A program made the translations under genes and the position numbers. The notes below the pieces were generated by a model. That model did not search any database, was not told the origin of the DNA, and saw only the letters and a list, made by a program, of their open reading frames with translations. From a candidate division LCP-89 bacterium (GTDB lineage Bacteria; Electryoneota; B3-LCP), in NCBI GenBank assembly GCA_025774735.1, contig JALGZU010000387.1, forward strand, positions 1 through 5,659: DNA of 5,659 nt, given 5' to 3'. This document shows positions 1-5,307 of this stretch, in pieces. Within the stretch, counting starts at the first letter, position 1; each line of letters begins with the position of its first letter.

Positions 1-2333
1 TACCATTCCACGATGAAGCGGTGGTTGGCCGAATCATCGTAATAGCAGACCTGCCCGCCCTGGCCTGGATTCAGAGTTTGATCCCAGAATCCTGCGACGA
101 AATTATTCTGCGGTAGCGGATTTGGAATGCTCAAATGCAGTGGAGGAAACACCGGCACGCTGCCGAACGACAGCCATCCGTCAGAACTTACCGCGATCTG
201 ATCGTAATCGCTGCCGTAATATGGGAAGGTGAAGGGGAGCGACACGGCGACTGCCTGGTAATCCGGCAACTGCAGGTCCGTCCCGCTGCCGCCCGCTGCC
301 GGTGCGATTTCAGTCCAGCTGTACGCCGGCGCGCCCGGCCCGTCATACGGATCGTAGGCATAATAGCCGTAGCTGTCCGGCCCCACCGGATTGAAACGAG
401 GATCGCCCACAATGATGCTGAATGTCTCCACGGCTGTGTATCCCATCACCGTTGTGATATCCAGGCTGAAGGTTACCGTATCACCCTGCGTAATCCCCGC
501 GTCGGCGATCAGACCTTCATAGTCGAGCATCGTCTGACCTGTGGCTGGCAGAAGCGGCACCTCGATGGTGTTTTGCGGGATGGTGATCAGTGGTTCGTCA
601 CAGCTCAACACGACCGACATGTCTTCGGCATCGCCGGTGCCATTGTTTTCGATGGTGATGACGAAATCGGCCGTTTCACCGGGATCGAGTTGACCGTTCA
701 TGTTTCCACCGGTGTCGATGATCATCAGATCCTCGTAGGTCACCACCGGTGCGCAGGCGGTGATGATGAACGCCGATATCCAACTGCTGTCTCCGTTGGT
801 CGCCGTCAGCGTGAACTCGATGGCGTGCTCGTCGGGAATGGATGTCGAAGCTGAGAGTTCGAATCCGTCCGGTACCGTTGCCGTCGATCCGCTGGGGATA
901 AGCGGATACACTTCGGTGCTGTCCAGCAGGGTCACGTACTCGTCCCCCGAAGCGATGGTCACGTCGATGTCGCTGGCCGGCTGCGAACCCAGGTTCTCAA
1001 CCGTAATGGAAAGTAGCACATCCTCACCAAGGTCCAACTGCTGGTTGTTGTTGCCGGAATTATCATTGATGCTCAGGTCGTTGAAGACCACGTAGTTCGC
1101 CTCTTCGGTGATGATGTCCACCTCCGCCATGTAGCGGTAGTGATTCTGCAGCGTAACCGTCACCAGCATGGTCTGACCCGGTGGTTGTGGATCAAAGCTT
1201 ATCATCTGAGGAGAACCCGTCGCCGTTGCCACCCCGATGAGCTCGTCGTTGATGGTCAACCCGATCAAAGCCCCGGCGTTCGCCGTGATCGACAACTCAG
1301 ACGCGCCACCGAACAGGATAGGAGTATGCGACACCGTCAATTCCTGTGGCACCTCTGAATATAGCGTGATAAAGGCATCGCCGTGATGGTGGAAAAGGTG
1401 GTAGGTGATGGTTTTACTGGATGGATTGGATGGCCAGCTCGAAGCCTGCAGGTAGTACTTCCCCGACGCATTGGCGAAGCAGGGGCGCTGGGTGTTCGCA
1501 CCGGTCGAATCCGCCCCGTATCCCGGATCGAAATCCGGCCACATGCAGTCGTACACGCCCCATTGATAGGCATCGTTCACAAAGGAGTACGACAACTCGC
1601 TGGCGGCGATGACCCCCAGCGCACCGTTGTTCATGCGGTGGAAAGCCTCGGCGAAAACTTCCCCCGGGTTGTCGAATTTTCCCGTCAGGCAGTTGGTGGA
1701 CAACACGAACGTGTAATCTTCGTTCGTCAAACCACTCAGGTTGCCGATATTGTAGCTCGGCGTTCCCCAGCCGTTTAAATCTCCATGATCCCGGTGCTGA
1801 ACCAGAAACGCGCCGCTGTTGATGGCATTGTTGATGGTAAACGCGCTCGCACCCCAGTACGTCAGGTGAGTGGGCAAGGTGGGGATGTACCCCAGTCCGC
1901 TGGGGCCGAAGTAGTTTACGATCATCCAGGTGTTCGAATTGGTTGACCAGAAGGTGGGGTAGGAGCCAAAAAATCCCGCGTATTCCCGCACTGGATTCTT
2001 CCCCAGCTCGTTGTGTAGATAACCCCAGATTACGTCGCAGCAGAGGATGAACCAGCGGTCCGACTGCCAGCCCCCCGCGATCAGCGGCTCGTCGTAGAAA
2101 CTCGGATTGGTCGGAGGCGTGCGCTCGTATTCCATCATCTTCCCGATCATGGTGGAAAGCTGGGATTCGGTTTGAGCGCAGATCCGGGCGATGGCGAAAT
2201 CGGGCAGGTTGTAAGTGGCATAGTCCACGTCCGCGTAGATGTTGTCGGACACGCAGTTGTTGTTATAGATAGGGGACGTGATGCCGTACTGGTCGCCCGA
2301 ATACTGATAGTCAGACAATAGCAGTACCGCCAC
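1..2333 (-). CDS. Catalytic core and C-terminal beta modules of C25 peptidase, partial at left edge
   Basis: This frame is open from a TGA in the 26-bp repeat to the left edge, about 777 codons, with no internal stop in my codon-by-codon reading. It holds the catalytic His (codon 1785-1787, in HRDHG) and catalytic Cys (codon 1689-1691, in STNCLTGKF). Between and around them are typical C25 stretches such as GWQSDRWFILCCDVIWGYL and GALGVIAASELSYSFVND. An Ig-like segment follows (LTVSHTPILFGGASELSI, near 1343), then two homologous repeats (738-1085 and 408-737). The last part is a module with YYAYDPYDGPGAPAYSW and AVSSDGWLSFGS, seen in many secreted FCB proteins. A GTG at 2331-2333 could start the frame, but no ribosome site or signal peptide precedes it, so it is best read as the rear of the broken gene. 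The C-terminus, probably a T9SS sorting domain, is missing. Confidence 0.85.
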   Translation of the reverse strand, partial: MAVLLLSDYQYSGDQYGITSPIYNNNCVSDNIYADVDYATYNLPDFAIARICAQTESQLSTMIGKMMEYERTPPTNPSFYDEPLIAGGWQSDRWFILCCDVIWGYLHNELGKNPVREYAGFFGSYPTFWSTNSNTWMIVNYFGPSGLGYIPTLPTHLTYWGASAFTINNAINSGAFLVQHRDHGDLNGWGTPSYNIGNLSGLTNEDYTFVLSTNCLTGKFDNPGEVFAEAFHRMNNGALGVIAASELSYSFVNDAYQWGVYDCMWPDFDPGYGADSTGANTQRPCFANASGKYYLQASSWPSNPSSKTITYHLFHHHGDAFITLYSEVPQELTVSHTPILFGGASELSITANAGALIGLTINDELIGVATATGSPQMISFDPQPPGQTMLVTVTLQNHYRYMAEVDIITEEANYVVFNDLSINDNSGNNNQQLDLGEDVLLSITVENLGSQPASDIDVTIASGDEYVTLLDSTEVYPLIPSGSTATVPDGFELSASTSIPDEHAIEFTLTATNGDSSWISAFIITACAPVVTYEDLMIIDTGGNMNGQLDPGETADFVITIENNGTGDAEDMSVVLSCDEPLITIPQNTIEVPLLPATGQTMLDYEGLIADAGITQGDTVTFSLDITTVMGYTAVETFSIIVGDPRFNPVGPDSYGYYAYDPYDGPGAPAYSWTEIAPAAGGSGTDLQLPDYQAVAVSLPFTFPYYGSDYDQIAVSSDGWLSFGSVPVFPPLHLSIPNPLPQNNFVAGFWDQTLNPGQGGQVCYYDDSANHRFIVEW
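408..1085 (-). repeat. Two tandem ~116-residue Ig-like/CARDB-like repeats in the C25 peptidase
   Basis: Two homologous protein repeats lie side by side, at 738-1085 and 408-737. Each opens with [FY]-x-D-L-x-I-x-D, then an Asn/Gly-rich turn and a Q-L-D-x-G-E motif (NNNQQLDLGED and NMNGQLDPGET). Each continues with an I-T-[VI]-E-N-x-G strand pair and a strand ending in [VI]-P-L-[LI]-P or a similar pattern (VYPLIPSGST and EVPLLPATGQT). They resemble the CARDB/COG1361-type beta sandwiches found behind proteases and other secreted proteins. The D-x-N-G-x-LDxGE turn may bind calcium, which is inference. The likely role is to space the catalytic domain from the cell surface or from a sorting domain. 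Confidence 0.7.
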
Positions 2334-2360
2334 TAGTCAGACAATAGCAGTACCGCCACT
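2308..2360. repeat. 26-bp perfect tandem duplication, frame-breaking
   Basis: The 26-bp units at 2309-2334 and 2335-2360 are identical (shared first base at 2308/2334), with no mismatch. The unit begins AGTCAGACAATAG and ends TACCGCCACT. On the minus strand both copies encode VAVLLLSD, but because 26 is not a multiple of 3, the first copy read runs into TAG/TGA. Removing one copy gives the continuous reading PPVAVLLLSDYQYSGDQYG, which fits a C25 catalytic domain. Confidence 0.97.
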
Positions 2361-2527
2361 GGGGGCATGTCCCAGGTGTTGTAAGCGGTGGCCAAATAGT
2401 TATCGATCAGGCTCCACTGGTTCCCGCCGATCTCCGAGAGCGTCGTGATACCGGTGACGATCCCCTGGCGGGTGCGCCACTGCTTGAGGCTGTCCGCCCA
2501 GGCGATAAAGGTCGGATCGTCCGGCAC
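2333..2527 (-). CDS. Middle fragment of C25 peptidase catalytic domain, between the two frame breaks
   Basis: This frame holds the beginning of the C25 catalytic domain. It reads PDDPTFIAWADSLKQW, then RTRQGIVTGITTLSEIGGN and PPVAVLLLSD, then a TAG created by the 26-bp duplication. The same frame extends upstream through EDNCEYLIIV into the 11-bp repeat, so the first beta strand of the domain (YLIIV) is preserved there. The GTG at 2525-2527 is the only plausible start within the fragment, and it has no ribosome-binding site, so I do not regard this as an independent gene. It is the central exon-like piece of the broken peptidase gene. The pattern 'YLIIVPDDP...ADSLKQWRTRQGI' is typical of C25 domain starts in FCB bacteria (recalled family pattern, not searched). 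Confidence 0.7.
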   Translation of the reverse strand: MPDDPTFIAWADSLKQWRTRQGIVTGITTLSEIGGNQWSLIDNYLATAYNTWDMPPVAVLLLSD

Positions 2528-2532
2528 GATGA

Positions 2533-3321
2533 TCAGGTATTCGCAGTTGTCCTCGTCCGTCTGTCGTCCGTCTGGAGCAGCCGGTCGAAATTGATTTCGG
2601 GCAGAGACTCAAAATTCAGCAGGTGCGACCGCAGTACGGGATCCCAGTAGCGGCTGCGCAGCCTATCCTCGCCGAAGTGCCCGCTGCCGCCTGAAAAATC
2701 GACCCGCACCCGGATGTCCCGGTAAACCACCAGCTCCTTCGATACCGGGTTGTACTGGAACGGCGTGATCCCCAGGATCACGCAGTCCACCCCTCTTATT
2801 CGGGTCGGCGGTGAAAGCAGCACCGGTGATTCGGGATAGTAGGCGTCCCGCCCGTAAATCGCCGCGTCCTTTTCGAACACAGGAGGCGAATTGTCGGTGT
2901 CCAGCGGAATGGGAGGCGCCGGTGCGATGTCCAGGTTTTTGAACACCTCCGTCCGTTCGGCGGTGATGGTTACCGTAGCCGTCGCCCCCTGCGGAAGCGC
3001 GATGTAGCGGCCCGTCCCCGGCAGGTTGGGAGCTCCGGCGTCGCGCGGCAGGTAAATCCCGGGAATCTGGATGAACTGCATCACCCGGCCGTCAATCTCC
3101 TGGTCGATGATGCTCAGATCTTCGATTGAAAATACCACCTCGACACCGGCTCCGTCCTGGGAGGCGAGATTGAAACCGGCTTCTCCCCAGGCGTCCTTGT
3201 ACTGCACGCTCTGTGTCGAAGCCGCTGCAGTGATTGTCAGGGCTATGCAGGCGGTCAGGATGATTGCCAGTAACCAAGGCTCGCCGATGAGGCGGTTGAA
3301 CGATGCGTTTTCGGTTTTCAT
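2533..3321 (-). CDS. N-terminal fragment of C25 peptidase: signal peptide and propeptide
   Basis: This is the part of the peptidase gene upstream of the first frame break; it reads 262 residues and ends at a TGA. I chose the ATG at 3319-3321 because AGGA (3328-3331) lies 6 nt upstream and the protein then begins with a normal export signal: a short charged start MKTENASFNR, a hydrophobic core LLAIILTACIALTI (about 17-30) and a small-residue cleavage area TAAAST (about 31-36). Longer starts (TTG at 3376-3378, ATG at 3346-3348) have no better ribosome site and would overlap the candidate promoter or its start point. Residues 40-245 look like the Propeptide_C25 region, with the stretch GAPNLPGTGRYIALPQGA near 96-113 and a beta-rich segment ending in VVYRDIRVRVDFSGG. 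The last nine residues (RRTRTTANT) are out-of-frame sequence created by the 11-bp duplication and are not native. Confidence 0.8.
   Translation of the reverse strand: MKTENASFNRLIGEPWLLAIILTACIALTITAAASTQSVQYKDAWGEAGFNLASQDGAGVEVVFSIEDLSIIDQEIDGRVMQFIQIPGIYLPRDAGAPNLPGTGRYIALPQGATATVTITAERTEVFKNLDIAPAPPIPLDTDNSPPVFEKDAAIYGRDAYYPESPVLLSPPTRIRGVDCVILGITPFQYNPVSKELVVYRDIRVRVDFSGGSGHFGEDRLRSRYWDPVLRSHLLNFESLPEINFDRLLQTDDRRTRTTANT
2553..2574. repeat. 11-bp perfect tandem duplication, frame-breaking
   Basis: TCGTCCGTCTG occurs twice in direct succession (2553-2563 and 2564-2574), with mismatches immediately on both sides. On the minus strand this shifts the frame after LLQTDD, and a TGA follows nine codons later. 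With one copy removed, the frame reads LLQTDEDNCEYLIIVPDDP, joining propeptide to catalytic domain without a seam. Confidence 0.95.
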
Positions 3322-3327
3322 CGCGTT

Positions 3328-3331
3328 TCCT
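3328..3331 (-). promoter_or_regulatory. Ribosome-binding site of the C25 peptidase gene
   Basis: On the minus strand AGGGTAGGA precedes the ATG at 3319-3321; the AGGA core is 6 nt from the start codon. This decides the start in favour of the ATG that gives a compact signal peptide rather than the two upstream in-frame starts. Confidence 0.6.
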
Positions 3332-3367
3332 ACCCTTTTAATGGTCATATCTAACAGTTCAGCTACT

Positions 3368-3396
3368 AATATACACAAAAAATATCACCAAAACAA
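3368..3396 (-). promoter_or_regulatory. Candidate promoter for the C25 peptidase
   Basis: On the minus strand TTGTTT (3391-3396) and TATATT (3368-3373) are separated by 17 bp in an AT-rich stretch. The -10 matches the sigma70 consensus at 5 of 6 positions, but the -35 at only 3 of 6, so it is weaker than the opposite promoter. Transcription would start near 3361, giving a leader of about 40 nt before the ATG. It fits the divergent layout but rests on motif matching only. Confidence 0.4.
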
Positions 3397-3487
3397 GCGC
3401 AAAAAAAATCTAACCCAATTTTTCTTCCCGATGCTTGAAACTGTTTTTAAGGATCTTAACGCGATAACAAGCCAGTGTGAATTCATC

Positions 3488-3516
3488 TTGACAATGTTCC
3501 TGGAGTTATTTATATT
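3488..3516 (+). promoter_or_regulatory. Near-consensus sigma70-type promoter for the transporter unit
   Basis: A perfect -35 TTGACA (3488-3493) and a 5-of-6 -10 TATATT (3511-3516) are separated by the ideal 17 bp. The predicted transcript start is near 3523, leaving a leader of about 39 nt to the GTG start of the transporter gene. AT-rich sequence upstream (about 3400-3460) could add an UP-like contribution. The leader is too short for a riboswitch, and I see no obvious operator overlapping the promoter. Confidence 0.7.
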
Positions 3517-3549
3517 TCGATTGCTTGATGTCTATCCCTGGAGCGTAAC

Positions 3550-3556
3550 AAGGAGG
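3550..3556 (+). promoter_or_regulatory. Strong Shine-Dalgarno site of the transporter gene
   Basis: AAGGAGG sits 5 nt before the GTG at 3562-3564. This full-length match to the anti-Shine-Dalgarno sequence fixes a GTG start and implies efficient initiation. Confidence 0.85.
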
Positions 3557-3561
3557 CGATC

Positions 3562-4944
3562 GTGCAAGAGAATCCGGCTGATGTGAGTAATAGCAAACCC
3601 GAAGTGGTCCCGGGTGGTAAATCCGGATGGTCTGAGTTAATCCGGCATGAAGACTATTGGGCTATCTGGTTCGGCTTTATTCTCATCTTCGGTTCCCTGC
3701 TGCGCTGGATTCCAAAGGTTCCAAAGATCGGCGGTTGGACGACCGATCCCCTCGATGCCTTCCTCGTTATGAAGGAAGGCGTTGTGACCGGAACCATCTT
3801 CGTGCCGCTGCTTATCCTCATGCTCGTTCTGGGAGTGCTGACCACCATCGGAATCGCCTTCATGAGAACCGAGAAAATCGGTCAGTACCTGCTCGGCTTC
3901 TTCGGTGTCTTTATTATCTCCTGCGTCGCCTACTGGATCGCCCACCAGGTCAACATCAAGTACATCGGCCTGAGTTATGCCTTATGGGCGCTGCTCCTGG
4001 GTCTGCTGATCTCCAACACCGTGGGAACGCCTGCCTGGCTGAAAGCCGGAGCCAGAACCGAGTTATTCATCAAAACCGGCCTGGTGCTGCTGGGTGCTGA
4101 AATCCTCTTCAAGAAGATCCTCTCCCTCGGAGCCCCCGGCCTGATGGTCGCCTGGATCGTCACCCCCGTCGTGGTCATCTTCATGTACCGCTTCGCTGTG
4201 AGGGTTTTGAAGATGGCCAACCGGCAACTGGCTATCATCATCGCCGCCGCCACCTCGGTCTGCGGAGTCTCCGCCGCTATCGCTACCGCCGCCGCCTGCC
4301 GTGCCAAAAAGGAAGACCTCACCCTGGCCGTGGGTATGACCCTGATCTTCACCGTCCTGATGATGATCTTCATGCCAATTATCATTAAGGCCTTCGGCAT
4401 GAACCACGTCCTCGGAGCCGCCTGGATGGGGGGGACCATCGATTCCACCGGCGCCGTTGTGGCCGCGGGATCCATGCTGGGACCCACAGCTGAAAAAGTG
4501 GCCGCCGTGGTGAAGATGATCCAGAATGTTCTGATCGGCCTGCTCGCTTTCTGCGTGGCCCTCTACTGGGTGACCTCGGTGGATAGAACCGAGGGAAGCA
4601 GGCCCAACGCCATGGAAATCTGGTACCGCTTTCCCAAGTTCGTCCTCGGTTTTGTGGCTGCTTCCCTGCTCTTCTCCTTCGTCGTGGTACCCGCCATGAA
4701 CGGGAATTTCAACCTGGTCGAAGCCTCCTTCATCAAGCCGGTCACCATGGTGCTGCGAGGCTGGTTCTTCTGCCTGGCCTTCACCGCCATCGGCCTCGAA
4801 TCCAACTTCCGGGACCTGGCCGGCCGCATGGAAGGCGGCAAGCCGCTGATCCTCTATATCGTGGGACAATCCTTTAATCTGGTTTTGACGCTTTTCATCG
4901 CCTTCCTCGCATTCATGGTCTTCTTCCCGCACGCGGTGCAATGA
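3562..4944 (+). CDS. YeiH/UPF0324-family transporter (putative sulfate exporter family), 460 aa
   Basis: An integral inner-membrane protein of the YeiH/YadS (UPF0324, Cons_hypoth698) family, sometimes called the putative sulfate exporter family. True substrates are mostly unproven; sulfate or another anion is proposed for some members linked to sulfonate breakdown. The family core is visible: NTVGTPAWLKAG (153-164), TGLVLLGAEILFKKIL (172-187), ATSVCGVSAAIATAAACRAK (230-249) and GGTIDSTGAVVAAGSMLG (290-307). I count about 11-13 hydrophobic segments, among them 32-50, 77-101, 108-126, 136-152, 191-212, 222-245, 256-278, 318-340, 356-380, 393-412 and 428-455. At 460 residues it is roughly 110 longer than typical members such as E. 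coli YeiH (about 350). Much of the excess is an N-terminal part with a hydrophilic cytosolic-looking start (1-30), a first membrane segment and a loop (45-75). It is the first gene of a two-gene unit. Family assignment is firm; substrate is unknown. Confidence 0.88.
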   Translation: MQENPADVSNSKPEVVPGGKSGWSELIRHEDYWAIWFGFILIFGSLLRWIPKVPKIGGWTTDPLDAFLVMKEGVVTGTIFVPLLILMLVLGVLTTIGIAFMRTEKIGQYLLGFFGVFIISCVAYWIAHQVNIKYIGLSYALWALLLGLLISNTVGTPAWLKAGARTELFIKTGLVLLGAEILFKKILSLGAPGLMVAWIVTPVVVIFMYRFAVRVLKMANRQLAIIIAAATSVCGVSAAIATAAACRAKKEDLTLAVGMTLIFTVLMMIFMPIIIKAFGMNHVLGAAWMGGTIDSTGAVVAAGSMLGPTAEKVAAVVKMIQNVLIGLLAFCVALYWVTSVDRTEGSRPNAMEIWYRFPKFVLGFVAASLLFSFVVVPAMNGNFNLVEASFIKPVTMVLRGWFFCLAFTAIGLESNFRDLAGRMEGGKPLILYIVGQSFNLVLTLFIAFLAFMVFFPHAVQ

Positions 4945-4945
4945 A

Positions 4946-5212
4946 ATGAGACGACGAATGAAGGTGCTCTTACCATGGCTGAAGCTGATCCTCGGCGCCG
5001 TCGCCCTGACGAGCCTGGTCTGGTTTCTCTCTCTGGGCTATACACCCCCCGGCATCCTCGGCGAAGTCATCCGCCACAACCAGGCAAATAACATCGACGC
5101 CTCGCCGCTATTTTACACTGACGTGGAAAACATGTCCGAACTCGAGAAGGGACTTAAAGAGCTGATGTCGCGTGATCGGGAGCGCTCACCGCTAAACCAC
5201 TCCAATTGGTAG
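4946..5212 (+). CDS. Small single-span membrane protein coupled to the transporter, 88 aa
   Basis: I do not recognise a named family. The ATG follows the transporter stop by one base (TGA-A-ATG), so translation by coupling is likely, and no clear Shine-Dalgarno site is present. A second in-frame ATG at 4958-4960 (MKVLLPWLK) is an alternative start. The protein has a basic N-terminus (MRRRMK), one hydrophobic segment (about 8-30, WLKLILGAVALTSLVWFLSL) and a polar tail with ASPLFYTDVENMSELEKGLK near 52-71. The charge pattern predicts the N-terminus inside and residues 31-88 outside; a signal peptide is less likely because no good cleavage site follows. The tight placement suggests an accessory or regulatory subunit of the transporter, which is inference. 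The tail could be a short helix pair. Codon use and base composition match the transporter gene, which supports it being real. Confidence 0.75.
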   Translation: MRRRMKVLLPWLKLILGAVALTSLVWFLSLGYTPPGILGEVIRHNQANNIDASPLFYTDVENMSELEKGLKELMSRDRERSPLNHSNW

Positions 5213-5249
5213 ATTTCCCCCTTTCCTAAAGGGGGATATAAGGGGGATT
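5213..5249. repeat. C-rich/G-rich palindromic element after the transporter unit
   Basis: CCCCCTTT (5217-5224) and AAAGGGGG (5228-5235) form a perfect 8-bp stem with loop CCT, extended by a T-A pair (5216/5236). A further direct copy of AGGGGGAT follows 11 bp on (5230-5237 and 5241-5248). The hairpin could stall polymerase or protect the 3' end of the plus-strand transcript, but no U-run follows it, so it is not a standard intrinsic terminator. The alternative 3' arm would let two competing stems form. It resembles short palindromes dispersed in many bacterial genomes, from memory only. Confidence 0.6.
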
Positions 5250-5251
5250 AT

Positions 5252-5284
5252 AAAAAAAGCGATCCCGAAACCTCGAGATCACTT
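5252..5284 (-). terminator. Intrinsic terminator of the T9SS-domain gene
   Basis: Read on the minus strand, AAGUGAUCUCGA pairs with UCGGGAUCGCUU around a GGUU loop: 12 consecutive pairs, two of them G-U, followed by a U-run (complement of A5252-A5258). The stop codon of the sorting-domain gene lies 62 bp upstream in its direction. On the plus strand the two wobble pairs become C-A mismatches and no U-run follows, so the element should act in one direction only. Confidence 0.75.
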
Positions 5285-5307
5285 ATATATGCTTCATTAT
5301 TTAACCG

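Larger units (their letters stand above)
1..3321 (-). pseudogene. Gingipain-type C25 cysteine peptidase gene, frame broken twice, 3' end off window
   Basis: This is one secreted protease gene read in three frames. Deleting one copy of each tandem duplication (11 bp at 2553-2574, 26 bp at 2308-2360) gives one uninterrupted frame of 1,094 codons up to the left edge. Order in the reconstructed protein: signal peptide (about 1-37), C25 propeptide (about 40-245), C25 catalytic domain (about 250-645), an Ig-like segment (from about 648), two homologous beta repeats (734-849, 850-959) and a beta-rich module (960 onward). The catalytic dyad is visible: His500 in HRDHG and Cys532 in STNCLTGKF, 32 residues apart, much as in gingipains. 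The family cleaves secreted proteins by a Cys/His mechanism and is usually exported by T9SS in FCB bacteria. As written, translation stops after 262 residues, so no active enzyme would form. I infer a sorting domain beyond the left edge. Whether the breaks are real or assembly errors cannot be settled here. Confidence 0.85.

Noticed and set aside
135..854. Plus-strand open frame (239 codons) opposite the protease C-terminal modules
   Set aside because: The translation is rich in R, H and C with no recognisable fold. The minus frame gives clear repeated beta modules with conserved motifs.
2308..2360. CRISPR-like or insertion-sequence target duplication
   Set aside because: The copies are directly adjacent with no spacer and no inserted element between them, so it is a simple tandem duplication.
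2308..2574. Programmed ribosomal frameshifting as the cause of the frame breaks
   Set aside because: There is no slippery heptamer or downstream pseudoknot at either site, and each break coincides exactly with a tandem duplication whose removal restores the frame.
3319..3378. Longer protease starts at TTG 3376-3378 or ATG 3346-3348
   Set aside because: They place up to 19 extra residues before the signal peptide, lack a good ribosome site and overlap the candidate promoter or its leader. The ATG at 3319-3321 has an AGGA at 6 nt.
3517..3561. Riboswitch or attenuator in the transporter leader
   Set aside because: The predicted leader is only about 39 nt and shows no stable stem or terminator-like structure.
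3071..3586. Plus-strand open frame (171 codons) spanning the protease start and the intergenic region
   Set aside because: It overlaps the signal peptide and propeptide coding sequence, runs through both promoters and past the transporter start in another frame, and has no coherent protein character.
3975..4487. Minus-strand open frame (170 codons) within the transporter gene
   Set aside because: It is a further mirror frame of the transporter, with no ribosome site or recognisable motifs.
4063..4941. Long minus-strand open frame (292 codons) opposite the transporter gene
   Set aside because: Its translation is dominated by H, D, E and G, without domain character. It is the mirror of a strongly codon-biased membrane-protein gene that has a good promoter, ribosome site and family match.
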